In this document: one piece after another, positions 1-13,100 of the stretch
Numbering within the stretch: position 1 is the first letter of the stretch
How the letters are laid out: the number at the start of each line of letters is the position of its first letter
From: Cladocopium goreaui
Taxonomy: Eukaryota > Sar > Dinophyceae > Suessiales > Symbiodiniaceae
Direction of reading: 5' to 3'
DNA length: 64,000 nucleotides
Assembly (NCBI GenBank): GCA_947184155.2
Contig: CAMXCT020002669.1
Coordinates: forward strand, 443,501 to 507,500
Made by a program: the position numbers and the translations under genes
The notes under the pieces: model-generated
What the model saw: only the letters and a program-made list of their open reading frames with translations
The model's database searches: none
Told to the model about the DNA's origin: nothing

Positions 1-269
1 CCGTCCAATGTCAACTGTCAACATGAATAATCTTCAACAGAGTCTAAAGCAAAGGATGGACAGCCAAAGCATGGCTTCACAAGCCAGTCCATGAACAATC
101 ACTACAATGGCAAGCAAAACATGGCCATGGCTCTCTCTTTAATTAGCAAAAATTACAATATCTCACGTATGCACAATTCAATGTCAAAGAGTGAACTCTT
201 CAGAACTTCCCAACCCAAAAAATCAGCGACGCAGGGCCGAATAGCGCACTGAATACCCATGCCCCGTGC

Positions 270-323
270 CTACTGGTTCAACATCTGGACCCCCAGCGCG
301 CGCAATGAAGTCATAGATGAAGC
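270..323 (-). CDS. Exon: FIYDFIARAGGPD segment, last one seen
   Basis: The 54-bp exon has acceptor TTGCAG|GC and GC donor GTAG|GCACGG with phase 1 on both sides. FIYDFIARAGGPDVEPV fits the family's 'LSD.F.R.GGP' block. The C-terminal part of the protein lies outside the window. Confidence 0.66.
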   Translation of the reverse strand, partial: ASSMTSLRALGVQMLNQ

Positions 324-1091
324 CTGCAACCAAAGGCACAGGTCATAGTCATGAGTGATTTTTGGTAGAGGAAACCCATCAGTGAAAAGATCAAACTATA
401 GGGGTAATAGTTTGGTGAAACAATGGATAGACATGATGAACATGGGACATTCCCTATTTGTGGGGATATCTCAACCCAACATCTTAAAATGAAATTTTAA
501 AATGTACTTGCCTAGCTGGTGTTGGAAGGAGGAACATGGACTTATATGAATCCCATGAAACTTGGGTGAAACTGCTCAGCTTGTGATTCTTCAGCTTGTC
601 TTTTCATCACCTCTCCGACCGCCAAGCAGCCAGGGTTTTCGCTGTTGCCCTCGTAGGGATGATTTGGATCTCCCCACCTGTGCCAAATTTTCCATGGAGG
701 GAAGATAGACCTAATGCTCCATGGTGATATTTTTTGGATAAATACATGGAGCATTGTATTCCTAGAGATTCAGCGCCATTGCAGTTTTTCAGGTCACAGC
801 AGTACATGTGATCTTTCACGATCTGACCAAGCAAAGAGTCTAACTTTGTCTGGTTTTAGAGATTTGAAGATCTGATTGAAAGCTAAATACCTCTGCCAAG
901 CGCAACACTACGAACCAGGGAGCCAAATTACAAAAATTAAGGTTTCCTGATGTCTATCTCCCTCCACAACATCATTGAATGCCTGCGTAAGGAAGGACCT
1001 TTCCCTTCTAGGTGTGTCGATGGCAGCGGAAACTTGTGACGCTTTGTTGTCATGTTCGTAAGTGCTACGGAAGCCACATAACACCACGTCG

Positions 1092-1148
<57 letters not shown>

Positions 1149-4100
1149 GACCATCATCATCAGCATCAGCATCAGCATCATCATCATCATCATCATCATG
1201 ACCATCATCATGACCATCATCATGACCATCATCATCATCATCATCATCATCAAAACAAATATTTTATTATATTGTATCATGTGGTATACACACATATATA
1301 TTTATTTATTCAGATAATTAAACATGAAATGAATATCTCATACTTTGGTACACCCAAGTCTACTCATTTTTGTCCTCCAATGTTTATCAAACCACTCAAG
1401 CCACATGGCGCATGATTCACGCCTCACAAGAGCCTTGACGGCCTTGGAATAGTCGGGAGACGCCAGTGGACCCGCTTGCCTCAGGGTGGGATCCATGCCT
1501 TCGGGGATCATTCCAGTCACGAGTGTTTTTCTGCCCGAGTTGCACAAAGACGCCGGCCAAACGTACGCCATCCACTCTACCCACCTAGCACATGGCAGTG
1601 GAACATCCCAACTTTTCGACGGGAACATCCCAGATTCATTCATCAAGGGGTGATTTCCGTTGCCAGCTTAAACTACGGGGAGGCTATGCAGCATTAAGGA
1701 AAACAACATGGCCGAGATTTCAAATGCTGTCCATGGATTTCTATCTTCGGGCTGGGGCGGCTCACATCGCACCGCCATGATCACCATGTTTTGTTGTCTC
1801 ATCGCTGTCGCTGAAGGCTACTGTTGTTGCAAGATATTACAAACACAATGCCCATGTTGCATGTAATGATACATCATGTCCGGAAATCCAGTTATATCCG
1901 TGTGCATGTACTTCCATTATGTATTGATACAGCATTTCCATTATCCAGATATATCCAGATTATCCATGTATTTCCACAAATCAACCACCAGAAACTGACG
2001 AAAAAAACTCTCCAAAGACGGCCATCGACATCTCCAGCCTCGATTACGCCTCTGCCAATGAAAATGTCCAATTTTTTGGGCACTAAAGTCGCAAAGCCTG
2101 CGACTTGACAACGGCAAAAAAACACCCACCGAAACCAGTAACCATCAGTAACCAGTGGAGAGATGATCCTAAAAAAACATGAAACAACAATGAAAACCAT
2201 TGCCCTCTGGTAATTTAACATAGCGAACTAGAAAAACACCATTTTTAACGGGTAAATCAGCTATAAATGGCCATTTTCAATAATTATGTTAGTTCCCAAC
2301 GCCGCCCCCAGTTAACTGGTCACGAAACCCCTTTTTTTGCATTTTTTAGGGTTTGGGGTGGGGGGGGGATGTTGACGTTCCTGTGAACTTGCTCACGTCA
2401 TGGGGGGGATGTTAACGTCCCTGTGAACTTGCTCACATCATGTATGCTTCGTGAACTTCGGGGTTGCCTGGGTTACATATAATATATATATATATACACA
2501 ATATTACACAATGAAAATCACATTTAGATATAATATATATATATATATATGTGCATGTATAATTATAAACATGTGCATAAATATACATTTATTTCACTAT
2601 TAGATACATACACATGTACATATCTTCTTGTTTATATTTATGTGCATAGAATATATTTCTCACTTACGCACACACATATATATATATATCACATGCATAT
2701 GTTATATATATAATATATATATACACACACTTATGTTTACACAACTTAAATTAACTTGTCGGGGAATGTTCCATTGCACTTTCTCAAACAATTGGCCAAA
2801 GCTTGCAACCCTCGCTGATAATGGCGCAATGTCCAAGTGGCCCAGTCCCAAAATGCAGATGTTCGGGTGGTCAATGACCTCAGCCAAATGATGAAGAGCT
2901 TGGGAATGCAGCCAACTAGATGAGTCATATATGACCATATATTATATTATATTATATTATATATTATATATATATGATATATATATTATATATATAATAT
3001 ATATTATATATATATATATATTATATGTATATATATGTGTGTGTGTCTGAAAAGTGCAGGGTACCCTAAATCCACTGGGTAATCATCGTCTTGCCTCTTT
3101 GAATGACCGCACAATGTGCGTCTTCCCCATTTCTGGACACCAAGCAGCCAGAGGTTCCTCCAAGTAGTAGACCGCAGGAGTCAGGATCACGTGCAAACCT
3201 CGCCGGGGGAGCCAAAGGAATCATAACCGGAGCTGGTGATCGCCAGGACACAAAGGTTATCACCAGCTGGTTATCAGAATGTTATCAGCTGGTTACAAGG
3301 TGGTTTTTCTTCAGCTTGTGTCACTGATCGATCCTTACATTCCGATCATTTTCTGCAGTCGTATCTGTCAAGGGGTACCCCATGTCATGGCCATGTCAGT
3401 GGAATGACTCCATTGGAATCGAGATGAATTGAGGATTCGAATTGCGACGCATTTCATGTGGTTGGTTTATAGGGATTGCCCTATATTGGATTATTTTAAT
3501 TTAATTATATAATATTATATAATCCCCAATATATTGGATAATAACAATAAATTAATATATAAATTACAATCCCCCACCTAATCATCAACCCGGGTTTTGA
3601 ACATCGTTGAAGGCCTTGCTTGATGGCCGCATTCATCTCTTTGGCTGTGCTTTTGGCATTGGTCACAAAGACCTTGTCGAAGCCCACAGTGCTGCCGCTC
3701 CTATGGCACCCGCGACCCCAACGTGGACTTTTAGGATCTGAACATATCCCCAAGAATTGGGGCTTAAAAGTGGCTTATTATTTTTTTGGACTAATTAGAT
3801 AAGATCAAATCAGTCAAAAAAAAAAAACAGGAGTTGGAATCCGCTGATTTTTGTCGATCTGGATCATCCTTTTTCAGGACAGGGATCCCTTCCAAATTCT
3901 TCAGCCCAGCATTTCATGAGCGGCCGTATCACAAGCCAACAGCAGCTGTGAGGGACGGGAGAACGTCCACTGCTAGGTCGAGTTTTGATCATAGAAACCA
4001 TCCATCCATCTCTCCATATATGGCATACTTAGCAACATTCACCCACAGAAAATGACCAAGCTAATCCCAAATGAGCCGTCAAAATTACCCCATTATCCCA

Positions 4101-7100
4101 CCTCATGAAATACTAGTTGGTTGGTAGGTTTCCCCAATATGGCTTAGTTATGGTTAGTTCATAATCCCAAATAACATCATAACTAATTGGTGGTTTCAAG
4201 TTTCAACCCCCCTGAAAAATATGAAAGTCAGATTGGATCATCATCCCAACTATTGGGGAAAATACAAAATGTTCCAAATCACCAACCAGATAGCCTAGGG
4301 TACTTTTAAATGGTTCAAATGTAGCTGGCTACCGTCCATAGCTGGAACATTCATGCCAAGTCTCTGCCAGTCGTAGCCCGGATGATTTCTCAAGACCTGG
4401 GTGAAGCCAATCCCTTCGCTGAAAGCTGATGGGAGTGAAGGTCTCATCAGCCAGGGGCTCCCTGTAAATTCCATAGATTTGTGATGACGAATTTCGAATC
4501 CATGGATCCCATCTAGGGTGAAGTGGGCCAGGTCGCTATAATTTATCATAGATTACCATGGTTAGACATGCTCTGACCATGTTTTTGTTGGTTCAATCTC
4601 TACATTCTGATAGTGATAGATGTGTGAAAACACTATACCTGAAACGCATCAGCACTGAAACAGCCTTTTTCCACAGCTTCAGTGTGCAAGCGCAGTTGCT
4701 GCTCTGAAATGTGCTGCCAAAATGCTTCTGGAATTCGAAGTTTGTACTCACCCTGGGCCAATGTGCCGAGATTGTACTAAAGAGGTCTAATCTGTGTAAT
4801 GTTGGATCCTGATTAGTGTGGGGATACTGAATTGTGTCCACAGACCTCAAAATTATTCTGAAACTTTGGAAATGATCGAGGGGTACAGTTTTGTGTCCAC
4901 AGGATTTTGGTGTAAGTTTTTTTTTTCATTTTTTTCATTTTTTTAGTTTTTAATTGTTTTTTATTTTATTTTAAAATTTTAAAATATTTTTTATTTTTAA
5001 TTATAATAATTTTTAATTTATTTTTTATTTGATTTTAAATTATTTTTTATTTTTATTTTTAATTAATTAGTTATAATAATTTTTAATTTAATTATTTTTA
5101 TTTTTAATTATATTTTTTTATTATTTTGTAAAATTGTGTCAGGATACACAATTGTGTCATTGTGTCAGGATACACAATTGTGTCTTGTTTTTTTTTGTTG
5201 TTCAAACATTTTTCATTTTTTTCATTTTTTTAAAGCTTTTTCCTTTTACTTTTTATTTTCCATCATTGAAATTTTCCAGATGCCTTCCACAGAAAATTAC
5301 ATCCAGGTACAAAATAGTGTAGTTTGTTTGTAGGGTACACTATTGTGTCCAGCTGCTTTCCTGAGGTCATGATTTTTTGATTTTTTCAATCATTTCCTTT
5401 ACCTTTTCCTTTGCTAGCTAAAGTGTTTTCCTTTCAATCAATTTCTTTCTTAGTTTCTTTCATTTGAAATTCTCAGAAATGACCAGTTTCCCAAAATATA
5501 TGATGCCTTATTAAAACCCAATTAAAAAAACATCACTCAAACAATTTTTCAAGGGGGTAGTCCATGAGCAACCCTGATACAGAATAGTGTGGTTTGTTTG
5601 GAGGGTACACTATTGTGTCCAGCTGCTTCCTGAGGTCATGATTTTTTTTGTTTTTTTCAATCATTTCCTTTACCTTTTCCTTTGCTAAAGTCTTTTTTCT
5701 TTTAATTGCTTAATTACTTTCTTGGTTTCTTTCATTTGAAATTCTCAGAAATGCCCAGTTTCCCAAAATATATGATGCCTTATTAAAACTCAATCAAAAA
5801 ACATCACTCACACAATTTTTCAAGGGGGTAGTCCATGAGCAACCCTGATACACAATAGTGTGGTTTGTTTGGAGGGTACACTATTGTGTCCAGCTGCTTC
5901 CTGAGGTTTTGTTTTTTTTCAACCATTTCCTTTTCCTTTTCCTTTGCTAAAGTTTTTTTCTTTTATGGTATTTCTATGGTATTACTATTGGATTTCTATG
6001 GAATTCCTATGAGGTCTCCATGATGTTTCTATGATATTTCTGGAGGATTTCTATGGTATTTCTGAAGGGGTGCTATGGGAGTTCTATGGTATTCTTATGG
6101 GATTTCCATTGGATTCCTATGGGATTTTTATGGTATTTCTATGATCTTTCCTATGGAATTTCTATTGGATTCCTGTGGGTTTTCCAAGGTATTTCCATGA
6201 TGTTTCTATGATCTTTCTATGGGATTTCTGTGAGATTCCTATGGGATTTCCATGTTATTTCTATGATCTTTCTATGGGATTTCTGTGAGATTCCTATGGG
6301 ATTTCCATGTTATTTCTATGATCTTTCTGTGAGATTCCTATGGGATTTCCATGTTATTTCAGTTATTTCTATGATCTTTCTATGGGATTTCTGTGAGATT
6401 CCTATGGGATTTCCATGTTATTTCTATGATCTTCCTATGGGATTTCTGTGAGATTCTTATGGGATTTCCATGTTATTTCTATGATCTTTCTATGGGATTT
6501 CTGTGAGATTCTATGGGATTTCCATGTTATTTCTATGAGAGATTCCTATGGGATTTCCATGTTATTTCTATGATCTTTCTATGGGATTTCTGTGAGATTC
6601 CTATGGGATTTCCATGTTATTTCTATGATCTTTCTATGGGATTTCTGTGAGATTCTTATGGGATTTCCATGTTATTTCTATGATCTTTCTATGGGATTTC
6701 TGTGAGATTCCTATGGGATTTCCATGTTATTTCTATGATCTTTCTATGGGATTTCTGTGAGATTCCTTATGGGATTTCCATGTTATTTCTATGATCGTTC
6801 TATGGGATTTCTGTGAGATTCCTATGGGATTTCCATGTTATTTCTATGATCTTTCTATGGGATTTCTGTGAGATTCTTATGGGATTTCCATTTTATTTCT
6901 ATGATCTTTCTATGGGATTTCTGTGAGATTCCTATGGGATTTCCATGTTATTTCTATGATCTTTCTATGGGATTTCTGTGAGATTCCTATGGGATTTCCA
7001 TGTTATTTCTATGATCTTTCCATGGGATTTCTGTGAGATTCTTATGGGATTTCCATGTTATTTCTATGATCTTTCTATGGGATTTCTGTGAGATTCCTAT

Positions 7101-10100
7101 GGGATTTCCATGTTATTTCTATGATCTTTCTATGGGATTTCTGTGAGATTCCATGGGATTTCCATGTTATTTCTATGATCTTTCTATGGGATTTCCCTAT
7201 GGGATTTCCATGTTATGATCTTTCTATGGGATTTCTGTGAGATTCTTATGGGATTTCCATGTTATTTCTATGATCTTTCTATGGGATTTCTGTGAGATTC
7301 CTATGGGATTTCCATGTTATTTCTATGATCTTTCTATGGGATTTCTGTGAGATTCCTATGGGATTTCCATGTTATTTCTATGATCTTTCTATGGGATTTC
7401 TGTGAGATTCTTATGGGATTTCCATGTTATTTCTATGATCTTTCTATGGGATTTCTGTGAGATTCCTATGGGATTTCCATGTTATTTCTATGATCTTTCT
7501 ATGGGATTTCTGTGAGATTCTTATGGGATTTCCATGTTATTTCTATGATCTTTCTATGGGATTTCTGTGAGATTCCTATGGGATTTCCATGTTATTTCTA
7601 TGATCTTTCTATGGGATTTCTGTGAGATTCCTATGGGATTTCCATGTTATTTCTATGATCTTTCTATGGGATGAGATTCCTATGGGATTTCCATGTTATT
7701 TCTATGATCTTTCTATGGGGTTTCTGTGAGATTCCTATGGGATTTCCATGTTATTTCTATGATCTTTCTATGGGATTTCCATTCCCTTTACATTTTCCTT
7801 TGCTAAAGTTTTTTTATTTTCTCAATTAATTTCTTTTATTTATAATTCTCAGAAATGCTCAATTTCCCAAAATATATGATGCCTTATTAAAACCCAATTA
7901 AAAAACATCACTCAAACAATTTTTCAAGGGGGTAGTCCATGAGCAACCCTGATACAGAATAGCGTGGTTTGTTTGAGGGTACACTATTGTGTCCAGCTGC
8001 TTCCTGAGGTTATGTTTTTTTTCAACCTTTTCCTTTTCCTTTTCCTTTGCTAAAGTTTGTTTCCTTTTACTTAGCTTCATTTTTCTTGGAATCAAAACCA
8101 AAGGCTTTCCAAAGGATTAGTTTCAGCCAAGCAAAAAAAAACATGAATGATCATGATACACAATAGTATGGTTTGTTTGAGGGTACACTATTGTGTCCAG
8201 CTGCTTCCTGAGGTGATTTTTTTTGAAACATTCCCTTTACCTTTTCCTTTGCTAAAGTTTGTTTCCTTTTACTTAGCTTCATTTTTCTTGGAATCAAAAC
8301 CAAAGGCTTTCCAAAGGATTAGTTTCAGCCAACCAAAAAAAAACATGAATGATCATGATACACAATAGTATGGTTTGTTTGGGGGTACACTATTGTGTCC
8401 AGCTGCTTCCTGAGGTGATTGTTTTTTTTTCTTTTACTTGAAAGTAAATTGAAATCAATTGCAAGTAAATTGAAATCAATTGAAAGTAACTTGAAATGAA
8501 TATGATCATGGTACACAATAGTATGGTTTGTTTGAGGGTACACTATTGTGTCCAGCTGCTTCCTGAGGTGATTTTGTTTTTTTTACATTCCCTTTACATT
8601 TTCCTTTGCTAAAGTTTGTTTCTTTTATTTTCTCAATTAGTTTCTTTTATTTAGAATTCTCAGAAATGCTGAATTTCCCAAAATATATGATGCCTTATTA
8701 AAACCCAATTAAAAAACATCACTCAAACAATTTTTCAAGGGGGTAGTCCATGAGCAACCCTGATACACAATAGTATGGTTTGTTTGGGGGTACACTATTG
8801 TGTCCAGCTGCTTCCTGGGGTGATTGTCTTTTTTCTTTTACTTGAAAGTAAATTGAAATCAATTGCAAGTAAATTGAAATCAATTGAAAGTAACTTGAAA
8901 TGAATTGAAAGTAACTTGAATTCAATTGAAAGTAAATTGAATTCAATTGAAAGTAAATTGAAATCAATTGAAAGTAAATTGAAATCAAATGAAAGTAAAT
9001 TGAAATCAATTGAAAGTAACTTCAAATCAATTGAAAGTAACTTCAAATCAATTGAAAGAAACTTGAAATCAATTCAAAATCAATTGAAAGTAAATTGAAA
9101 TCAATTCAAAATCAATTCAAATCAATTGAAAGTAAATTGAAATCAATTCAAAATAAATTCAAATCAATTGAAAGTAAATTGAAATCAATTCAAAATCAAT
9201 TCAAATCAATTGAAACTAAATTGAAATCAATTCAAAATAAATTCAAATCAATTGAAAGTAAATTGAAATCAATTGAAAGTAATTTCAAATCAATTGAAAG
9301 TAAATTGAAATCAATTCAAAATAAATTGAAATCAATTCAAAATAAATTGAAATCAATTTAAATCTATCATTTTTTTTTGATTTTACCGTATTCTGTACCC
9401 GGTAATTTGTTTTTTCCACACTATTCTGTAACGCAAATTTGTTTGGGGGGGGGGCCTCCCCACACTAATCAGGAACCAACATTACTCATGTCTACGTGAA
9501 ATGCGCCATTAACAAAGAAGCATTGGGCAAGTCTCACGCCCCAAACAAATTTCGCCTTGAAATCCCTCGCCTCATGGACGTTGCCAAAGCGAAACAATTT
9601 TGGCAACGGAGGCTTCGACCCACACGGAGGAGTTTAGATGACATCTTCGAAAGCAAAACACAGTTCAGTTCGTTGCTTAATTTGCCATCACTCGTCCCAG
9701 TTCTTTCTGGCTAAATCATCTCAAATCCACATTTTTGTTTCTATCTCCCAGGATGTCCTGTTCGAAGATGATGAAGGGCTTCTCAGCAAACACTGATGGT
9801 GGCTCCGTATACCTCACATGTCAAATGTCGAATGTCATGGACCTCACATGTCAAATGTCGAATGTCAATCAGAATTTCATGGGGATATTCTATGTGATTT
9901 CATCATCAAAATGGGGGTCTATTGGGATACAATGGGATCTTACATGATTTTACTCTGATTTTAGGGTTGCTCCCAACACCCCAGATACGTTTGGGGGGAA
10001 AATGGCCAAACAAAGGAGTAAATTACAATTTCCCCCTTATGGCTATAATTTACCTATCACGGGGATACAATGAGACTATATAAAGCAATAGGGAATTAAT

Positions 10101-13100
10101 GGGGAACTAATCCAAATGAACCCATGTGTCGCAAAATGGAGCATACCGATAGAAGATCACTAATATGCAACTCTAATAGACATACGATGAACAATCGTTG
10201 GATGGAGGGGTTCCTTGCTTGCAACTAAACTCATGTGTTCAAACCCCCTGTTGATTGATGATTGTTGGAGGTTAGACAACCCAATATATTGGGGTTTAAC
10301 ATAATCCATTAGGAGAATCCCGATTTGGTGGATCCAAAAGACTTAGACTGGGCGGACAGCGAGTATCAAATGGTGGGGCTTGGGGTATCGATCTGATTGG
10401 CAATTTCAAGCCACACCACAAACAGTAGTCAATTGGCATCGTACCAGTCCGAATACACCTCGAAACACCAACCAGCAATCTCATGGGAATCCAAAAAACA
10501 TTGACATCCCATTGACACACCGAACACACATTTAAACAATCCACGTTTCTGGTGCACATCATCCCATTTTTTGCGCCAGGCGACGTGGCTCCAGTGTGAA
10601 CACTTTGCCAGGGTAGGTGGTTGCCCTCGAAGTCGTAGCCTTGGCACCGCAGCTTTCGAGGCCAGCCGGCAAAACCAGGGCCATACCACCAGGTTTTGGG
10701 TATGTGACGATATGTGTCTAATATCATCTAATATCCAACAAATAGGAACATGGGGTAAGTGTTTCATATAAATTACAAAGATCCCCCATGTTCCAGGGAT
10801 ACCAAGTCTTGTGTGATGACCAGTGAGATCCTGGTTGGAGACTGACTTGTTTTGGGAAACCCTAAAATCAACGACAACATACTTCCATCATGTTCATTAC
10901 ACGTGTTCGTTCATGTCTAATCAGGTCTCCTGGGTAATCCTGAATGTTTTTCTGTCTCATTGGTCCTGGAGATTTTGGTCAGAAAAGGTTCAAAACCCTG
11001 GTGCCCTGCTCACCCCAAAATGGTAAATTATGTAAATTGAATAGGGTTTGATCCCCCGAGCCATGTGCAGCACACAGGCTGACTATCCATTCCCAGCCGC
11101 TGGGAGTGAAAGAAGTCTCGTCTGGCCCCACACAGCCCACAGCTGCGTAACTTCCCAAACCTGGTTTGAAAGGTTCAATGTGGTAAATCCAATAATATAT
11201 TCGTTTATCCAATAGCGAACCCAACAACAAACCGTTGTAACCATCCCCAATTGGGCTCATTATTATTGGATATACCATGATATACCCCTAATGGGCCAAC
11301 TAATGGGAATTAATGGGATATGGTATATTATTGGGTTTACCACATGGATTACGACATGGATGGACAGCACACGTCATTCGGTAGATCTTCACTGATCTTT
11401 ACCACTCCAACCCAATCAACTGCGAAAATGGAGATCACAGCACGTCCGACTCTGCAAAGTTGCAGTGTTCATGAGTCTCAGTTCCTTGCCTGCTGGATGG
11501 GGGTAGGGCTTCATCTTTGTCCCCCGCGTGTACCATTGCTGCTGCGTGCCAGTGAGAATTTCGCCCAGAATCTCGGAGTTTGCCAGCGCTCCACCAGAGG
11601 TATAGTCATCGCCTAAGTTGATAACAAATTGGTTCGTCTGGACATGTCATGTTGGGAAACACCCATTCCATCTACCGGTTAATCATCACTTTCCATCAGT
11701 TTCCTATATGTTCCTTTTCACAATGGCAATTTTGGGGGTTATAGTTATATCATGTTATATCCACCATTCTCAGACATACTCTCCGGTAATCAAACGTGGC
11801 AATGGTCAATCTCCCATCAAAAAATAGCCTATATAATGTTCTAAGGGAATTTTTCCATTCCCACCTTTGATTACCAAAGAGAACCCAACCTTCAAAAGCA
11901 AAGAGAACTGCTCCATGTTCTGAGGCTGGCACCGTCTCCACTAAGCTTCAGATCGCCATGGACTTTCACCTGAAACATGGGGCAGTTGCAAGTGAATTCA
12001 TGGCTTTGGGCTGTACTGCAGGAAGGTGGAAAGTATTGGAAAGTTGTGGTAATCACTTTAAAACCACTCATTTCGATGGTTCTATCCTGACCGATCTGGT
12101 TGGAAAAGAACTTCAGTTTTGATCGAGCTATCCACATGTTGTAAGTTTCCTCGCAACCAGTTCCAAAACAACTGCACTTCAGACAGGACAATGGTTGCAG
12201 CCAGGATAATTCCCAGGTTCGACCATCGTATCCCAAATTCAATGACGCGTAGGGAATATGTTTGGCATATTGTTGTAATTACTCAATGTTCTCACGTGTC
12301 CTCCCATAAGGTCGCCGACCCATTTATCAGCCTCTTGCAACGATCACTAGCTGCTCACAGATGCAGATCTGCAACTAAAACAACACAAAGTATTTGGCAT
12401 GCTCCCTCCTTTCAGGATTTCAACATGGTTCATACCAACTGTCAAGCTCTGAAGATTGCTTGGCAGAGTCACTCCTTGCAAGGAATGGCGAAAGCCGGAG
12501 CCAATTGTCAAACTCTGAAGACTATTTGGCAGAGTCACCCGCTCCAGGTTTTTGTTGAAATTCTGTTCAAATGTCAGACTTTGCAGACTGCTCGGTAAAG
12601 TCACTCGTTCCAGGTCTTGATTGAAAGCGCCGCCAAATGTCAAGCTTTGAAGCTTGAATGGCAAAGTCACTCGCTCTAGGCTTTGCTTAAAACCACTGCC
12701 AAATCCAGTGTTTGGTTAAAATTCTGGCCAAATGTCAATCTCTGCGGACTGCTTGGCAGAGTCACTTGTTTCATGCTTCTGTTGAAATTCTGGCCAAGTG
12801 TCAAACTCTGCAAACCCCTCGGCAGAATCACTCCTTTCAGGCTTTGGTCGGCCTAGTGTCAAACTCCGCAGATTGCTCACTCGTTCCAGGTTTCCACAAA
12901 AAGTACAGCCAAATGTCAGGCTTTGAAGATTGCATGGCAGAGTCACTCCTTCCAGGCTTTGGTTGAAATCGCTGTCAAATATCAAACTCTGCAGACTGCT
13001 TGGTAGAGTGACTCGTTCCAGGCTTTGGTTAAAATCGCTGCCAAATGTCAAGCTTTAAAGATTGCTTGGCAGAGTCACTCGTTCCAGGCTTTTGTTGCAA

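Larger units (their letters stand above)
4797..9484. mobile_element. 4.7-kb element with 28-bp terminal inverted repeats, filled with tandem repeats
   Basis: The ends are inverted copies: 4797-4824 (TAATGTTGG, GATTAGTGTGGGGA) and 9457-9484 match at 27 of 28 positions. Inside, in order, lie a T-rich tract, repeats of about 270 bases, a 55-bp minisatellite, more 200-270-base repeats, a 21-bp array and a G-run. No transposase is visible, so it looks like a non-autonomous DNA element swollen by satellite growth, sitting in an intron. A related terminus occurs at 32305-32332. Confidence 0.6.

Noticed and set aside
1012-1415. Poly-His, poly-Ile and poly-Met open frames
   Set aside because: They are three readings of one (CAT)n microsatellite with no supporting start, motif or splice evidence.
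4290-4860. Minus frames at 4295-4549 and 4593-4850 as exons of the beta-helix gene
   Set aside because: The text is protein-like, but no family motif matches, splice sites are unclear, and part lies inside the TIR-bounded element.
6178-7780. CRISPR-like array of direct repeats
   Set aside because: The 55-bp units are contiguous with no unique spacers, and the sequence is eukaryotic.
11892-11942. Alternative exon reading VETVPASEHGAVLFAFEG
   Set aside because: It has plausible splice sites, but the overlapping reading VKVHGDLKL links the phases of the exons at 22.4 and 11.6 kb and matches the family, so only that one was kept.
12119-12598. 159-codon plus-strand frame
   Set aside because: It is the antisense of FNIP repeats and upstream intron sequence.
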